Part shown: positions 30,865 through 43,099 of the stretch, piece by piece
Position numbering within the stretch: the stretch's first letter is position 1
Layout of the letters: each line of letters opens with the position of its first letter
From: Oasisia sp. SBJ-2009
Lineage: Eukaryota > Annelida > Polychaeta > Sabellida > Siboglinidae
Assembly: GCA_964017155.1 (NCBI GenBank)
Contig: OZ024864.1
Location: 30,929,467-30,993,466, forward strand
Direction: 5' to 3'
Length of the DNA: 64,000 nt
Program-made: the position numbers and the translations under genes
Notes under the pieces: generated by a model
Databases searched by the model: none
What the model was told of the DNA's origin: nothing
Seen by the model: only the letters and a program-made list of their open reading frames with translations

Positions 30865-33800
30865 ATGACGTCAACAATGCAGCTGTCTCGACTTTGTGGT
30901 GTCTTTGCTGTCATAAAGCCAACAGGAATAACTTCAGCGAAGCTTGGCGACAGGATTCGCGATGACTTACAAAAGGGTAGGTATTGTGCAATCATATATG
31001 TATTTTTATATATGTAAATTTAGTTTCACGCTTTTTTGGATGCCATCTAAAATAAGCTAGAAATGTATGCCAGGATCAAAACATTTATTGAACATAATTT
31101 TTTTGAGTGTATCGAGAATGGAATTGAGCAACTTAATACCTGATTTTCTGCAGTGGGTCACATGTTAACAAATGCAAAATAAATATTCTATCAGAGACAT
31201 TTTCAAAACATTATATTTGCTGACACTGTGTCAGCAAATATAATGTTTTGAAAATGTCTCTGATAGAATATTTATTTTGCATTTGTTAACATGTGACCCA
31301 CTGCAGAAAATCAGGTATTAAGTTGCTCAATTCCATTCTCGATACACTCAAAAAAATTATGTTCAATAAATGTTTTGATCCTGGCATACATTTCTAGCTT
31401 ATTTTAGATGGCATCCAAAAAAGCGTGAAACTAAATTTCACAAGTTTGCTGCTTAATACACACTGTTTACAAAAAATACTCTCTTTCCCAGGCCATGGTA
31501 CAATTTGCAACAATTAATTCCAAATTGTAAATAATTCTTGTTTCTGTTTTAGAGATTGGGTGTGAACTCTTGAAAGGTCGAAGACTAAAGATTGGTCATG
31601 GTGGCACATTAGACATGTTTGCCACGGGGGTGATGTGCTTTGGCCTTGGGGCAGGGTGTAAACAGTTACATGCGTTACTACACGGAAAAAAGGTATTTTA
31701 ATATGTTGAGTTTTGACAAACATGTATATATAAATCTCCATAATTTGTACTGTCATATTTACACAGATACGTGTCATTTTTTTAAGGTGTCATTATTTTA
31801 TTAACTAAGGGAAATAGTTTAAACAGAAGGCTTGTATTAAAATAATAAAGTTAAATGTTATATCATATGTGGTTTGGCTAATATTGTAGAATATTTCAAT
31901 TACACATGTTTATTATAAATCACTTAGGTTCACATTATTATGCATATTAATTTTACATAATTATGCAAAGAGAAATTTAGTATTGTAACATGAATTATTA
32001 TTGTTATGTAGGTATGTCTGATTGATGAATTATCGACCACATTACGGCTGTTTACATCTGTTGACATTTGTTTTATGTCTCTTCAGAGGTACTTGTACTT
32101 GTCAACTTGTTTATATCTGGATGACATTTGTTTTATGTCTCTTCAGAGGTACTTGTCAACTTGTTTATATTTGGTGACATTTGTTTTATGGCTCTTCAGA
32201 GGTACTTGTCAACTTGTTTATATCTGGTGACCTTTGTTTTATGTCTCTTCAGAGGTACTTGTACTTGTCAACTTGTTTATATCTGGATGACATTTGTTTT
32301 ATGTCTCTTCAGAGGTACGTGTCAACTTGTTTATATTTGGTGACATTTGTTTTATGTCTCTTCAGAGGTACGTGTCAACTTGTTTATATCTGGTGACATT
32401 TGTTTTATGTCTCTTCAGAGGTACGTGTCAACTTGTTTATATTTGGTGACATTTGTTTTATGTCTCTTCAGAGGTACGTGTCAACTTGTTTATATCTGGT
32501 GACATTTGTTTTATGTCTCTTCAGAGGTACGTGTCAACTTGTTTATATCTGGTGACATTTGTTTTATGTCTATTCAGAGGTACGTGTCAACTTGTTTATA
32601 TCTGGTGACATTTGTTTTATCTCTTCAGAGGTACTTGTCAACTTGTTTATATCTGGTGACATTTGTTTTGTCTCTTCAGAGGTACTTGTAAACTTGTTTA
32701 TATCTGGTGACATTTGTTTTATGTCTCTTCAGAGGTACTTGTCAACTTGTTTATATCTGGTGACATTTGATTTATGTATCTTCAGAGGTACTTGTCAACT
32801 TGTTTATATCTGGTGACATTTGATTTATGTATCTTCAGAGGTACTTGTCAACTTGTTTATATTTGGTGACATTTGTTTTATGGCTCTTCAGAGGTACGTG
32901 TCAACTTGTTTATATCTGGTGACCTTTGTTTTATATCTCTTCAGAGGTACTTGTACTTGTCAACTTGTTTATATCTGGATGACATTTGTTTTATGTCTCT
33001 TCAGAGGTACGTGTCAACTTGTTTATATCTGGTGACATTTGTTTTATGTCTCTTCAGAGGTACGTGTCAACTTGTTTATATCTGGTGACATTTGTTTTAT
33101 GTCTCTTCAGAGGTACGTGTCAACTTGTTTATATCTGGTGACATTTGTTTTATGTCTCTTCAGAGGTACTTGTCAACTTGTTTATATCTGGTGACATTTG
33201 TTTTGTCTCTTCAGAGGTACTTGTCAACTTGTTTATATCTGGTGACATTTGTTTTATGTCTCTTCAGAGGTACTTGTCAACTTGTTTATATCGGGTGACA
33301 TTTGTTTTATGTCTCTTCAGAGGTACGTGTCAACTTGTTTATATCTGGTGACATTTGTTTTATGTCTCTTCAGAGGTACTTGTCAACTTGTTTATATCTG
33401 GTGACATTTGTTTTATGTCTCTTCAGAAGTACTTGTCAACTTGTTTATACCTGGTTACATTTGTTTTATGTCTCTTCAGAGGTACTTGTCAACTTGTTTA
33501 TATCTGGTGACATTTGATTTATATATCTTCAGAGGTACTTGTCAAGTTGTGTATATTTGGTGACATATGTTTTATGGCTTTTCAGAGGTACTTGTCAACT
33601 TGTTTATATCTGGTGACCTTTGTTTTATGTCTCTTCAGAGGTACTTGTACTTGTCAACTTGTTTATATCTGGATGACATTTGTTTTATGTCTCTTCAGAA
33701 GTATGTGTCAACTTGTTTATATCTGGTGACATTTGTTTTATGTCTGTTCATAGGTAAGTGTCAACTTGTTTATATCTGGTGATGTTTGTTTTATGTCTCT

Positions 33801-36800
33801 TCAGAGGTACGTGTCAACTTGTTTATATCTGGTGACATTTATTTTATGTCTCTTCAGAGGTACTTGTCAACTTGTTTATATCTAGTGACATTTGTTTTAA
33901 GTCTCTTCAGAGGTACTTGTCAACTTGTTTATACCTGGTTACATTTGTTTTATGTCTCTTCAGAGGTACTTGTCAACTTGTTTATATCGGGTGACATTTG
34001 TTTTATGTCTCTTCAGAGGTACTTGTCAACTTGTTTATATCTGGTGACATTTGTTTTATGTCTCTTCAGAGGTACTTGTCAACTTGTTTATACCTGGTTA
34101 CATTTGTTTTATGTCTCTTCAGAGGTACTTGTCAACTTGTTTATATCTGGTGACATTTGATTTATATATCTTCAGAGGTACTTGTCAAGTTGTTTATATT
34201 TGGTGACATATGTTTTATGGCTTTTCAGAGGTACTTGTCAACTTGTTTATATCTGGTGACATTTGTTTTATGTCTCTTCAGAGGTACTTGTCAACTTGTT
34301 TATATCTGGTGACATTTGTTTTATGTATCTTCAGAGGTACTTGTCAACTTATTTATATCTGTCGACACTTGTTTTATGTCTCTTCAGAGGTACTTGTCAA
34401 CTTGTTTATATCTGGTGACATTTGTTTTATGTCTCTTCAGAGGTACGTGTCAACTTGTTTATATCTGGTGACACTTGTTGTATGTCTCTTCAGAGGTACG
34501 TGTCAACTTGTTTACATCTGGTGACATTTGTTTTATGTCTCTTCAGAGGTACATGTCAACATGTTTATATCTGGTTACATTTGTTTTATGTCTCTTCAGA
34601 GGTACGTGTCAACTTGTTTATATCTGGTGACATTTATTTTATGTCTCTTCAGAGGTACTTGTCAACTTGTTTATATCTAGTGACATTTGTTTTAAGTCTC
34701 TTCAGAGGTACTTGTCAACTTGTTTATACCTGGTTACATTTGTTTTATGTCTCTTCAGAGGTACTTGTCAACTTGTTTATATCGGGTGACATTTGTTTTA
34801 TGTCTCTTCAGAGGTACTTGTCAACTTGTTTATATCTGGTGACATTTGTTTTATGTCTCTTCAGAGGTACTTGTCAACTTGTTTATACCTGGTTACATTT
34901 GTTTTATGTCTCTTCAGAGGTACTTGTCAACTTGTATATATCTGGTGACATTTGATTTATATATCTTCAGAGGTACTTGTCAAGTTGTTTATATTTGGTG
35001 ACATATGTTTTATGGCTTTTCAGAGGTACTTGTCAACTTGTTTATATCTGGTGACATTTGTTTTATGTCTCTTCAGAGGTACTTGTCAACTTGTTTATAT
35101 CTGGTGACATTTGTTTTATGTATCTTCAGAGGTACTTGTCAACTTATTTATATCTGTCGACACTTGTTTTATGTCTCTTCAGAGGTACTTGTCAACTTGT
35201 TTATACCTGGTTACATTTGTTTTATGTCTCTTCAGAGGTACTTGTCAACTTGTTTATATCTGGTGACATTTGATTTATATATCTTCAGAGGTACTTGTCA
35301 AGTTGTTTATATTTGGTGACATATGTTTTATGGCTTTTCAGAGGTACTTGTCAACTTGTTTATATCTGGTGACATTTGTTTTATGTCTCTTCAGAGGTAC
35401 TTGTCAACTTGTTTATATCTGGTGACATTTGTTTTATGTATCTTCAGAGGTACTTGTCAACTTATTTATATCTGTCGACACTTGTTTTATGTCTCTTCAG
35501 AGGTACTTGTCAACTTGTTTATATCTGGTGACATTTGTTTTATGTCTCTTCAGAGGTACGTGTCAACTTGTTTATATCTGGTGACACTTGTTGTATGTCT
35601 CTTCAGAGGTACGTGTCAACTTGTTTACATCTGGTGACATTTGTTTTATGTCTCTTCAGAGGTACATGTCAACATGTTTATATCTGGTGACACTTGTTTT
35701 GATGTCTCTTCAGAGGTACTTGTTAATCTGTTTATGTCTGGTGACACTTGTGTTATGTCTCTTCAGAGGTACATGTCAACTTGTCGGTTGGGGGTAGCCA
35801 CAGAAACATACGGAGCTGAGAGCAGATTGACGAAAGAACTGCCTTACAGTAGGTACCCTCAAAGGAATATAATTATGAAATGCGTCTAAAAGAATGTGGT
35901 TTAACAACACTAGAAACCAGAAGATTGAGAGGAGATCAGATTGAGGTGTTTAAAATATTGAAAGGGTATGCAAAAATTGACAGAAATATTTTTTCCTCGG
36001 TCAAGGAAGAGAGAAGGACTAGAGGACATGGAGTTACATTAGCAAAGAAGCAGTGTAGACTAGATATTAGGAAATTTTCATTTTCACAAAGAACAGTTAA
36101 TGAATGGAACAGAATATCAGCTGATTGTGTAGGTGCTAGTAGTGTTAATATATTTAAAATTGACATACCTAAGACGGGCGGGATATTCTTAGATATATAG
36201 GTTGGACTCTCTATAAGCCAAAAGGCTTCCTAATCCACATGCCATCTAGAGTTGAATCTCTAGGTGGCAGTCTTGTTAAATCTTGTTAAAGCTTCAGGTG
36301 GTAGTTGCAGTACATGTATAGGAAACCTTTGTATGTGTTGACTTTCTTAGGGCTACTATTTCCGAGAGGACACACCAAACATGACAGTGTGATAAAGTTG
36401 ATACTACATGGTCTAGGTGTCAGTTCATATTATCTATGATTGTGTAGATACTGTAGCACTACAACAATAGTTGAATACATGACCTCTGGGAGATATCATC
36501 TGATGTATGGAGTTATTTTAGCTGATTCTGTTGTACCAGTTCCTTGTAATTAACACTGCAGGTTAGGAACATACAATCTCTGAGAACAGTTACCTAGCTA
36601 CATGGAACATATTAAAAACACAAACAAACAATCAATTGTTTCCAAAGCAATATACTCATAACAAAAATACATTATATAATTTCTAATCAACACTGACCAC
36701 ATATCAGTAGCTATGGTTGCTCATACAGAGTATATGTTGTCACTTGGGAGTAGTGTAACGGTTGTCTTTGTTCTGCCAGGTCATGTGACCAGAGACCAGC

Positions 36801-39800
36801 TACAAGAAGCGATATCAACATTCACTGGACAGATATCACAAACGCCCCCCGTGTGAGTATATGTCACCCTTAGTATATGTCACCCTTAGATGTCCCCAGC
36901 CTAGGGTGGACAAGTTAGATAATGTACACGTATTTCATGTTATAACTCGATATGTTATCGATACACAAACAGTTATAATTTGCACTGGCCGTTTATAGCT
37001 CTGCAAAGTTGGCGCGAATACAGCCTTGTCTGTATCACAGCATATCACGATACCAATATGGTGTACCATGCCATGGGGTGTGTATCACGATACACTGGTA
37101 CACCGGTGTATTGTTCTGGCCCTATCAGTCGGGCATCTCATTGAAACCAGATGCATGATTCCTTGTCGAGTCTGACTAACTGCATAGTGGACATTCACTG
37201 GTGAAGTGAGTAAGGTGTGCCTTTTGGTGCTTCGCTTGCTCGAAGCTGACAGCCTCATACGACAAAAAATGACTGGAATAAATAAAGTGAAAATAGTGTA
37301 AATGCCAGCAGTGTAAATTTGTTCAAAAAATTAATTTGACACTTTTCTGGCGAGAACAGGTTACATCTAGGTTGAACATTATTTTTAGGAGTTATTTTAA
37401 TATTGAATCAATTATTTATTTTAATAAATTTATTGTTATTACGAATGCATTGCTATTATTGTAATATATTTTATCTAAGCATTATTGAATTTTTAGAGAC
37501 CTCACATTTTATTTAGTAGCTTAGCATTTTAGACTTTTAAAATATTTATAATTTTATGTATGTTACTAATTCATGTACAGTTTTATAAGAAATAATATTA
37601 CTTTTAGTTGGACTCTCGATAGGCCAAACCTTCCTTGTTCACATACTGTCTGGAACTTAGTTAGCTCGAGACGGCGATCTTGTTAAGTCTTGTTAAATCT
37701 AGTTCATGTTATTTCTGATCTTGCTGTATCTTATCCTCTTTTCCTCATTCGGAACAACGACCTGTCTTCTGTCTCCCAGATGTTGTAAGACCACAATAAG
37801 GTGTTCATCCGCCATTACCTGACCAAAGAGTACCTTATAAAATTAGCATTATGCGGGTTGTCTGAATTTCTGTGAGCACTTATGTAGTGTGGAGTGAGTA
37901 GAAATAATGTTTTGTGCAGCGTGGCATCAGAGCTGTCAAAATATGACATCTGTCAGTCGGTGCATTTCTGTGTATTAATACAGTTGTCATTTTGCTTGGT
38001 GATGTAATGAGGGACAGTCCGTGGGTGGTTCAAGCAGAAATGGAGGGGTGTAAGGTTTGAAAGAAGTTTGTGGGAGTCTGAGGTACTAAAAATTAACACA
38101 ATTTTCACTGAACCTCTGTCAATGGAGGGTAAATATGCTGTGAAACTGTCAATAACAGAACACATCAAGATGAGTAGGAAATGAAGGAAACGTTATAATG
38201 GTCGCCTATGGAAAATGCAAATGTGGTCTGACTCCAGATTCTCCGCCCTGAAACACAAAGGGAAAAGGTTGTCGGACATGGCCCGGGCCGGAGACACTCT
38301 CCCTGAGATACAGCCTCGACTCGTACAAGTGGACAGCATCGCGTGCCTGGACTTCTCTCCCCCCTACTTCACACTGGGTTGGTACCGCCTTCTTGCAAAG
38401 GCTGTCGTTGTCCCTTCTTTCCATATACCATATTCATTCTGGTCAGTTTACAGAACACTTCAAGATTTTATAGGGCGTGTAAGTCTCGCACACGAAAACG
38501 AGGCTGGGGGCAGGAAGTCCATATTCTCCATGTTAACATATAGGACTTTGTTTTGTTTTTGTTTGTAATAATCGAACTGTTCCCAAATAGCGTATTTCAG
38601 TTATATTGTCCAAAGGATTATTACAAGCAGAAGCAGTGGAACACTTTGCCGGTGACAATGATCACGGAAATCATGAATTTTAATCGATTATTATGATGGT
38701 TGCCATGGTATTAGCGGCAAGTACTTGTGTTTGGCGATCTTGACTAATAATGAAGAGTGCCATTTTTCGCGCAGTACAACCTGTTTGGGGCAAACGTATA
38801 CATGTCTTATGATTATGTGCATTTAGACAACTTGTCAGATATAAGTGCTTATCGAAACCACAACATACAGCAATGTAAAATGCAAATCCTGTAAAAGACA
38901 CATACGGCCTAAAATCGTGTTTATTATCTGCACTATGTAAATTGCTATAAGTCTATGATAGTGTGATAAACTCAATATAGAATTGGACATTTAAGATAAG
39001 AAAGGTATAACACAAGAATATCTATGACCTGATTTTCCCAGTATTCATCAGTCGGAAGTTACAACTGTCATCCACCGTTTGAATATTATTCTTATGACCA
39101 GTCCCCGAATCAGCTCCAATCGCGTGGAGTCTCACCATGTATCGTGACACACTTACACGCCCTATAAGTAGCCAGATGTTGAAAATATTTACAAAAATAT
39201 TTTTTCTCGGCTAAGGAAGAGAGAAGGACTAGAGGACATGGAGTTACATTAGCAAAGAAACAGTGTAGAAAATGTTCATTTTCACTAAGAAAGCAAATGA
39301 ATGGAACAGATTATCAGCTGGTTTGTGTAGGTGCTAGTAGTGTTAATATCTTTAAAAATTAAATCAACTTCTTTTAATATCTAAGAAGAGCGGGGTACAC
39401 TTAGATAGATAGGTTAGACTGTTGATAAGCCAAAGGGTTTCCTAGTCCGCCTACCATCTAGAGTTGAGTCTCTAGGTGGCAATCTTGTTAAATCTTGACA
39501 CCTTAACAACGTTCTGAAAAACCTGTGGCCAAGGATATGGGCATTTGGTGACTGTTGGCAGGGCTAAATCTATTCTCTACAAATGTCTTCAGCTGATAGA
39601 TGGATGGTTCTCTTGCTCTGTGAAACCACATAATCATTGCGTAAGTTTGAGAACAACCGAGTATTATCCAACTAATAATCAGTAAAAATGTGAACCGGTA
39701 ATTAATTTTAATTGTTCAAGTGTTGTAAGAGAAAACCCTGACATATATCTGCCAAATTGGTGTAGTATAGGAGAGGACAAAGCATGCATGCATGCATACA

Positions 39801-41019
39801 TACATACATACATACATACATACATACATACATACATACATACATACATACATACATACATACATACATACATACATACATACATACATACATACATACA
39901 TACATACATACATACATACATACATACATACATACATACATACATACATACATACATACATACACACAATAGTTGGATTATTATTAGATTATAATAGTAA
40001 CAGTGTGGTTAGTGACATCTAGAAATGTTGCAACATTACTGGTTAATTTTATATAAAATTCATTTTGCAGGTAAAACATCAAACACAAAAAAAGAAAAAA
40101 ACACTACTAGATTCTCAATACTATTTTACCTCATTTTTTTAGATATAAAATGTGGAGGTGGCTTTTACGTGCGGAGCTTAGTTCACGACTTGGGAGAAGG
40201 TGCGGTATCTGAAACTATTATTATTTATAGAACATGTCCACAGAAAATAAAAATGGAGTCATTTGAAGTCAATTCTCAGCATGCAGACCTGAAATTATGG
40301 TTTGGTCACGAGATTCTAAAGTAATGTTGCATATCACTGCACATTTGCTCCTACTGTTGACTTAATCTGTCCAACTATAATATATCACAAATAACTCTGT
40401 CACAGAAATAAACCATTGTTATGTTTCTTGTACATTTTTCCAGTTCTGCTGGGAACCATGTTTTTGGTAAATTCTGTGTTCTAAAAGTAAAATCCTGAGA
40501 GTTGGCAAAATTCTGAATTTCGTGATCATTTTCACAACTGACCGGCTTGATACATGAATCTAACTTATTTGACAAATTTACCTAACAAGTAATTTATTAT
40601 ATTGAATATATTGTTCATGGCTCCAAGAATGGTTTATTGTAGTATAATTAACTTACTTTGGAGCGTAATTGTCCAAGATGAGTATGTGAACAAGGCCCGT
40701 AGATGACGGGTCGAAATGTCGTACTCATCATCGACAATTAAGCTCCAAAGTAAGTTAATTATACTACAAGTAATTTATTGTTTTATTTCACACAGCCATT
40801 TCTTTTGCAGCCGTTGCCAGTTGTGCCCACGTGGTGGCGCTAGAGAGAACCGAACATGGCCCGTTCACCCGAGACGATGCAATTCCCGAATATCAGTGGA
40901 CACTGGAGAATGTCCTCATGGCCATTGATGCCGCAGAAGCAAAGTTTGGTGACTACACGAAAGATGCACAGTGCGGTGTTAATACAGTCAGAATATCAAC
41001 AAGAAATAAAGGAATATGA
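30865..41019 (+). CDS. trub1: TruB-family tRNA pseudouridine synthase (TRUB1), 7 exons, 270 aa
   Basis: Exons: 30865-30976, 31553-31692, 35767-35848, 36780-36852, 38238-38377, 40143-40199, 40811-41019. The CDS is 813 nt and every junction is phase-consistent with good GT/AG sites. Family motifs in order: GVFAVIKPTGITS (motif I, residues 12-24), KIGHGGTLDMFATGV with catalytic Asp58, KKRY at the exon 2/3 junction, RLGVATETY, FTGQISQTPPV, FSALKHKGKRL, IKCGGGFYVRSLVHDLGE (motif III), ALERTEHGPFT. TRUB1 isomerises U55 of the tRNA T-loop to pseudouridine. The protein is shorter than human TRUB1, mainly at the N-terminus. Introns 1 and 2 are odd (palindrome, splice-acceptor array). Introns also hold CR1 fragments and a foldback element. 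A candidate poly(A) signal ATTAAA lies at 41078-41083. Confidence 0.95.
31016..31438. repeat. 423-bp palindrome, one-base centre, no mismatch seen
   Basis: Two 211-bp arms around a single T at 31227 (GCTGACAC-T-GTGTCAGC at the centre). By eye every base of 31016-31226 is mirrored by 31228-31438. Outside, the sequences diverge at once (ATGT | AAATTTAG versus the mirrored TTGTG | AAATTTAG). It lies in trub1 intron 1, 40 bp past the exon 1 donor. Confidence 0.95.
32085..35790 (+). repeat. ~53-bp tandem array (about 70 units) repeating the trub1 exon 3 acceptor
   Basis: Unit: TTTTATGTCTCTTCAG / AGGTACTTGTCAACTTG / TTTATATCTGGTGACATTTG. The first block is a polypyrimidine tract with AG, the second equals the first ~18 bases of exon 3 (codons RY.STC). 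The final unit runs straight into exon 3 at 35767. Variants (GTACGT, ACTTGTACTTG, CTGGATGAC) recur in blocks: ~692 bp (13 units) at 32128/32820/33514, 795 bp (15 units) at 33786/34581 and 34210/35005, and 318 bp (6 units) at 35005/35323. This shows higher-order duplication. The many frames through it (MFYVSSEVLVNLF type) are artefacts. Confidence 0.97.
35860..36295 (+). mobile_element. CR1-like LINE, 3' copy B
   Basis: Begins inside ORF2 (MRLKECGLTTLETRRLRGDQ at 35880), keeps the frame to the C-terminus with small indels, and ends with the tandem TCTTGTTAAA pair. Inserted in trub1 intron 3 only ~10 bp past the exon 3 donor. Very similar to copy A. Confidence 0.9.
36990..37600. other. trub1 intron 4, palindromic TATCACGATAC-rich stretch then AT-rich
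   Basis: 37030-37110 has several near-palindromic pieces (TATCACGATAC, GGTGTACC, GTATCACGATACAC). The rest is AT-rich. Nothing coding. Confidence 0.4.
37600..37695 (+). mobile_element. CR1-like LINE, 3' UTR copy D
   Basis: Only the last ~90 bp: GTTGGACTCTCGATAGGCCA to the terminal TCTTGTTAAG/TCTTGTTAAA pair. In trub1 intron 4. Confidence 0.8.
39183..39500 (+). mobile_element. CR1-like LINE, 3' copy C, decayed
   Basis: Starts around GAAAATATTTACAAAAATAT with AAGGAAGAGAGAAGGACTAG, then the ORF2 end with deletions, then the 3' UTR ending CTTGTTAAATCTTG. In trub1 intron 5. Confidence 0.85.
39784..39966. repeat. (TACA)n microsatellite
   Basis: About 45 TACA units after GCATGCATGCATG, in trub1 intron 5. 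Open frames in several registers are artefacts. Confidence 0.98.
40600..40775 (+). mobile_element. Foldback element with central hammerhead-like core
   Basis: Flank ATTGTTCATGGCTCCAAGAA, then inverted ends TAGTATAATTAACTTACTTT (40641) and AAAGTAAGTTAATTATACTA (ending 40768). Related sequences are at 13490-13635 and 43338-43432. Lies in trub1 intron 6. Confidence 0.75.
40677..40729 (+). ncRNA. Candidate hammerhead ribozyme (minimal stem III)
   Basis: Stem I GATGAGTAT / GTACTCATC (9 bp counting one wobble); core GTGAACA in place of CTGANGA, i.e. C3 to G together with G8 to C, which keeps the essential C3-G8 pair; stem II GGCCCGT / ACGGGTC (7 bp, 5-base loop); GAAA; then UG-UC, where GUC would be the cleavage triplet and stem III is almost absent. 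Fold and covariation are visible. Activity is inference. Confidence 0.5.
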
Positions 41020-41126
41020 ACCTACCCAGATACTTGTACCGAGTTCAGTCTTGAAAGGAATTTCTTAGATGAGGAACATTAAATGTTTATGAAACCCACC
41101 CAGCATGAAGAAATATTGATTATAAA

Positions 41127-41392
41127 AAGGTAATTTCTTACACAGCGCTATACCGAACCCTTAGGTCTGCTGAAGGCATTTTACGACTGGCAAGGTTTGT
41201 TAAGTCGATCGCGATCTTGACGTCTCTGCAATCCTTCAGTTGTGCTGCAGTTACTGCTCAAGTATCCACCACTGTCTATAGCCAGGTAATCAGTCTTACA
41301 GAATTCATGAGCAAATGGTAGGAAGCAGTTGATCCCAGAAACTCTTGACTGAGAACGAGTGTTCTGCCTACTGCCCCAGAGTGCCCTTATTT
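41127..41392 (-). mobile_element. tRNA-derived SINE 1, decayed copy
   Basis: Reverse-oriented SINE 1 body: CAGCGCTATACCGAACCC, TCCACCACTGTCTATAGCCA, GGTAATCAGT. The tRNA-like head is not recognisable. Just past the trub1 3' end. Confidence 0.65.
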
Positions 41393-41473
41393 TCTTTTTA
41401 TGGTTCACTCATTGTAGGTTAGGCACATGTCCGTGGCTAGTGTATTAGTGTACTTGGTTTTCAGAGTTGTCCT

Positions 41474-41605
41474 TCTCTAGAATTAGTGAGTCCACTACAG
41501 GTTACACATTTACCCCCTGTGTGGGATCTTTACTTCCCCTGGCACAGCCACCAGATAGAAGTGACCACCGGCTTTGAGTGTCTCTTCTGAAAGACGGGCA
41601 ATGTG
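41474..41605 (-). mobile_element. tRNA-derived SINE 2 tail
   Basis: TCTAGAATTAGTGAGTCCAC, TTACCCCCTGTGTGGGATC and ACCAGATAGAAG match 14331-14430. The head end is replaced by unrelated sequence. Confidence 0.75.
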
Positions 41606-41929
41606 ATTGTTAGGTGAACGAAACTACCAGTGTTTCGAAACAGTGGCAGGTGCGACAGAACCATCCCCTTGATTGGCAGTCTGGTGCCCTGCGACATGAC
41701 CATCTTGTCATAGATAAGTTAGCCCACTGTCACAGAAATATAATGTACAAAGAGGACTCTTAGGAAATATTGGTTATATTATTCCAACTATCAAGAAATG
41801 TTAACATGGACAAACAGACCAGGAATAATTAGGCAGAAACCCAACTATTAAGATACTGATTATCATGGGTAGAGAGACCTGCTATCTGGAAATATTGACT
41901 ATTATGGGCAAATACAAACTATCACGAAT

Positions 41930-42215
41930 TTTTGATTAACATGGTAAAACAATCAGCTATCAAGAAATACTTACAAGGGCAAACAGACCAGTTATCATGA
42001 AATGTTATCACAGGCAAACATACCAGTTATCATGAAACATTATCACAGGGTAACATACCAGTTATCATGAAATATTATCACGGGCAAACAGACCAGTTAT
42101 CATGAAATATTATCACGGGCAAACAGACCAGTTATCATGAAATATTATCATGAGCAAACATACGTTATCATGAAATATTATCATGGGCAAACAGACCAGT
42201 TATCATAAGCAGAGA
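41930..42215. repeat. ~35-bp minisatellite between trub1 and the aminopeptidase gene
   Basis: Seven or so imperfect units of ACCAGTTATCATGAAATATT plus ATCACGGGCAAACAG, with degenerate copies starting near 41770. This is the convergent intergenic space (41020-43099), which otherwise shows no gene. TTTATT at 42581 could be the minus-strand poly(A) signal of the aminopeptidase. Confidence 0.9.
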
Positions 42216-43099
42216 CCCCCTAACTCGCAAATATTCATTACGATCAGCAACGAAACCTGCTCTACCAATAATATAATAGTTTACAACCAAGAATATCTCG
42301 CCACCCTGGTGCAATCTATGGTGTGGCTCGCCACGTTTGTCCACTGATTTCACATTTCTCCAACAGGTGAAAGGTGTGCTTTGTGAGAGGAGCAAATGTG
42401 CGAATAACGTGCAAATAAATGAACATGTAAATTCAGCTCTGCCAACATTTTATTCCACACTGCAGAAAAACACCCGATGTGTCAACTGACAGTACATTAA
42501 GTGCAATCTGTAAGAAGTGCAGCAAACGTTGAGTCACTCATGTAATAATCCATTCAGCTGTTATTGCAAACTTCAACCATTTTATTATTAAAATTCATAT
42601 ATAACTACATAACTATTCCACTTCCGTGACAACCTACCACTGTCGGCGCTATTTGGCACCAATCTGCAGAATACGATTCGGTCGCTATTGAAAATGTAAA
42701 AAAACCAGTGCATTTCCCCTCCACACAATAGAGCCATCTTTCAGTGCAATACGTCTATAAATTACAAAGACTATAAAAGTAGCCGTTTTGTTTCCTATTA
42801 CAGTATAAAAATACACTGCCTACATGATAATCTATTAAAACAATCGTGATGCACTACACCGTCCACCGAAAAGCGACGTTCACTGTATACAATGCAGTTC
42901 AAATCTTACGTTGCGATAAAATCTACATAATAATTTAAACAACATCGTGACGACCTCTACGACAATGTCGTATCGGTCGTTGTTGCCGTGGTAACCAGTG
43001 TTCTTTGATGTAACGCCACGTCACTCTAGATCCTCTCTCGATACTTTCTGTGACAGACGAGTGTACGTGCGGGTACGTATTCACGCGTGCATGCTACAA

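Noticed and set aside
32085..35790. CRISPR-like look of a 53-bp regular array, and its many 60-177 aa frames
   Set aside because: Units are contiguous with no unique spacers, the DNA is eukaryotic, and the unit is explained by the trub1 exon 3 acceptor; frames repeat the same peptide.
39679..40022. Several frames of HTYI / MYVC repeats
   Set aside because: (TACA)n microsatellite.
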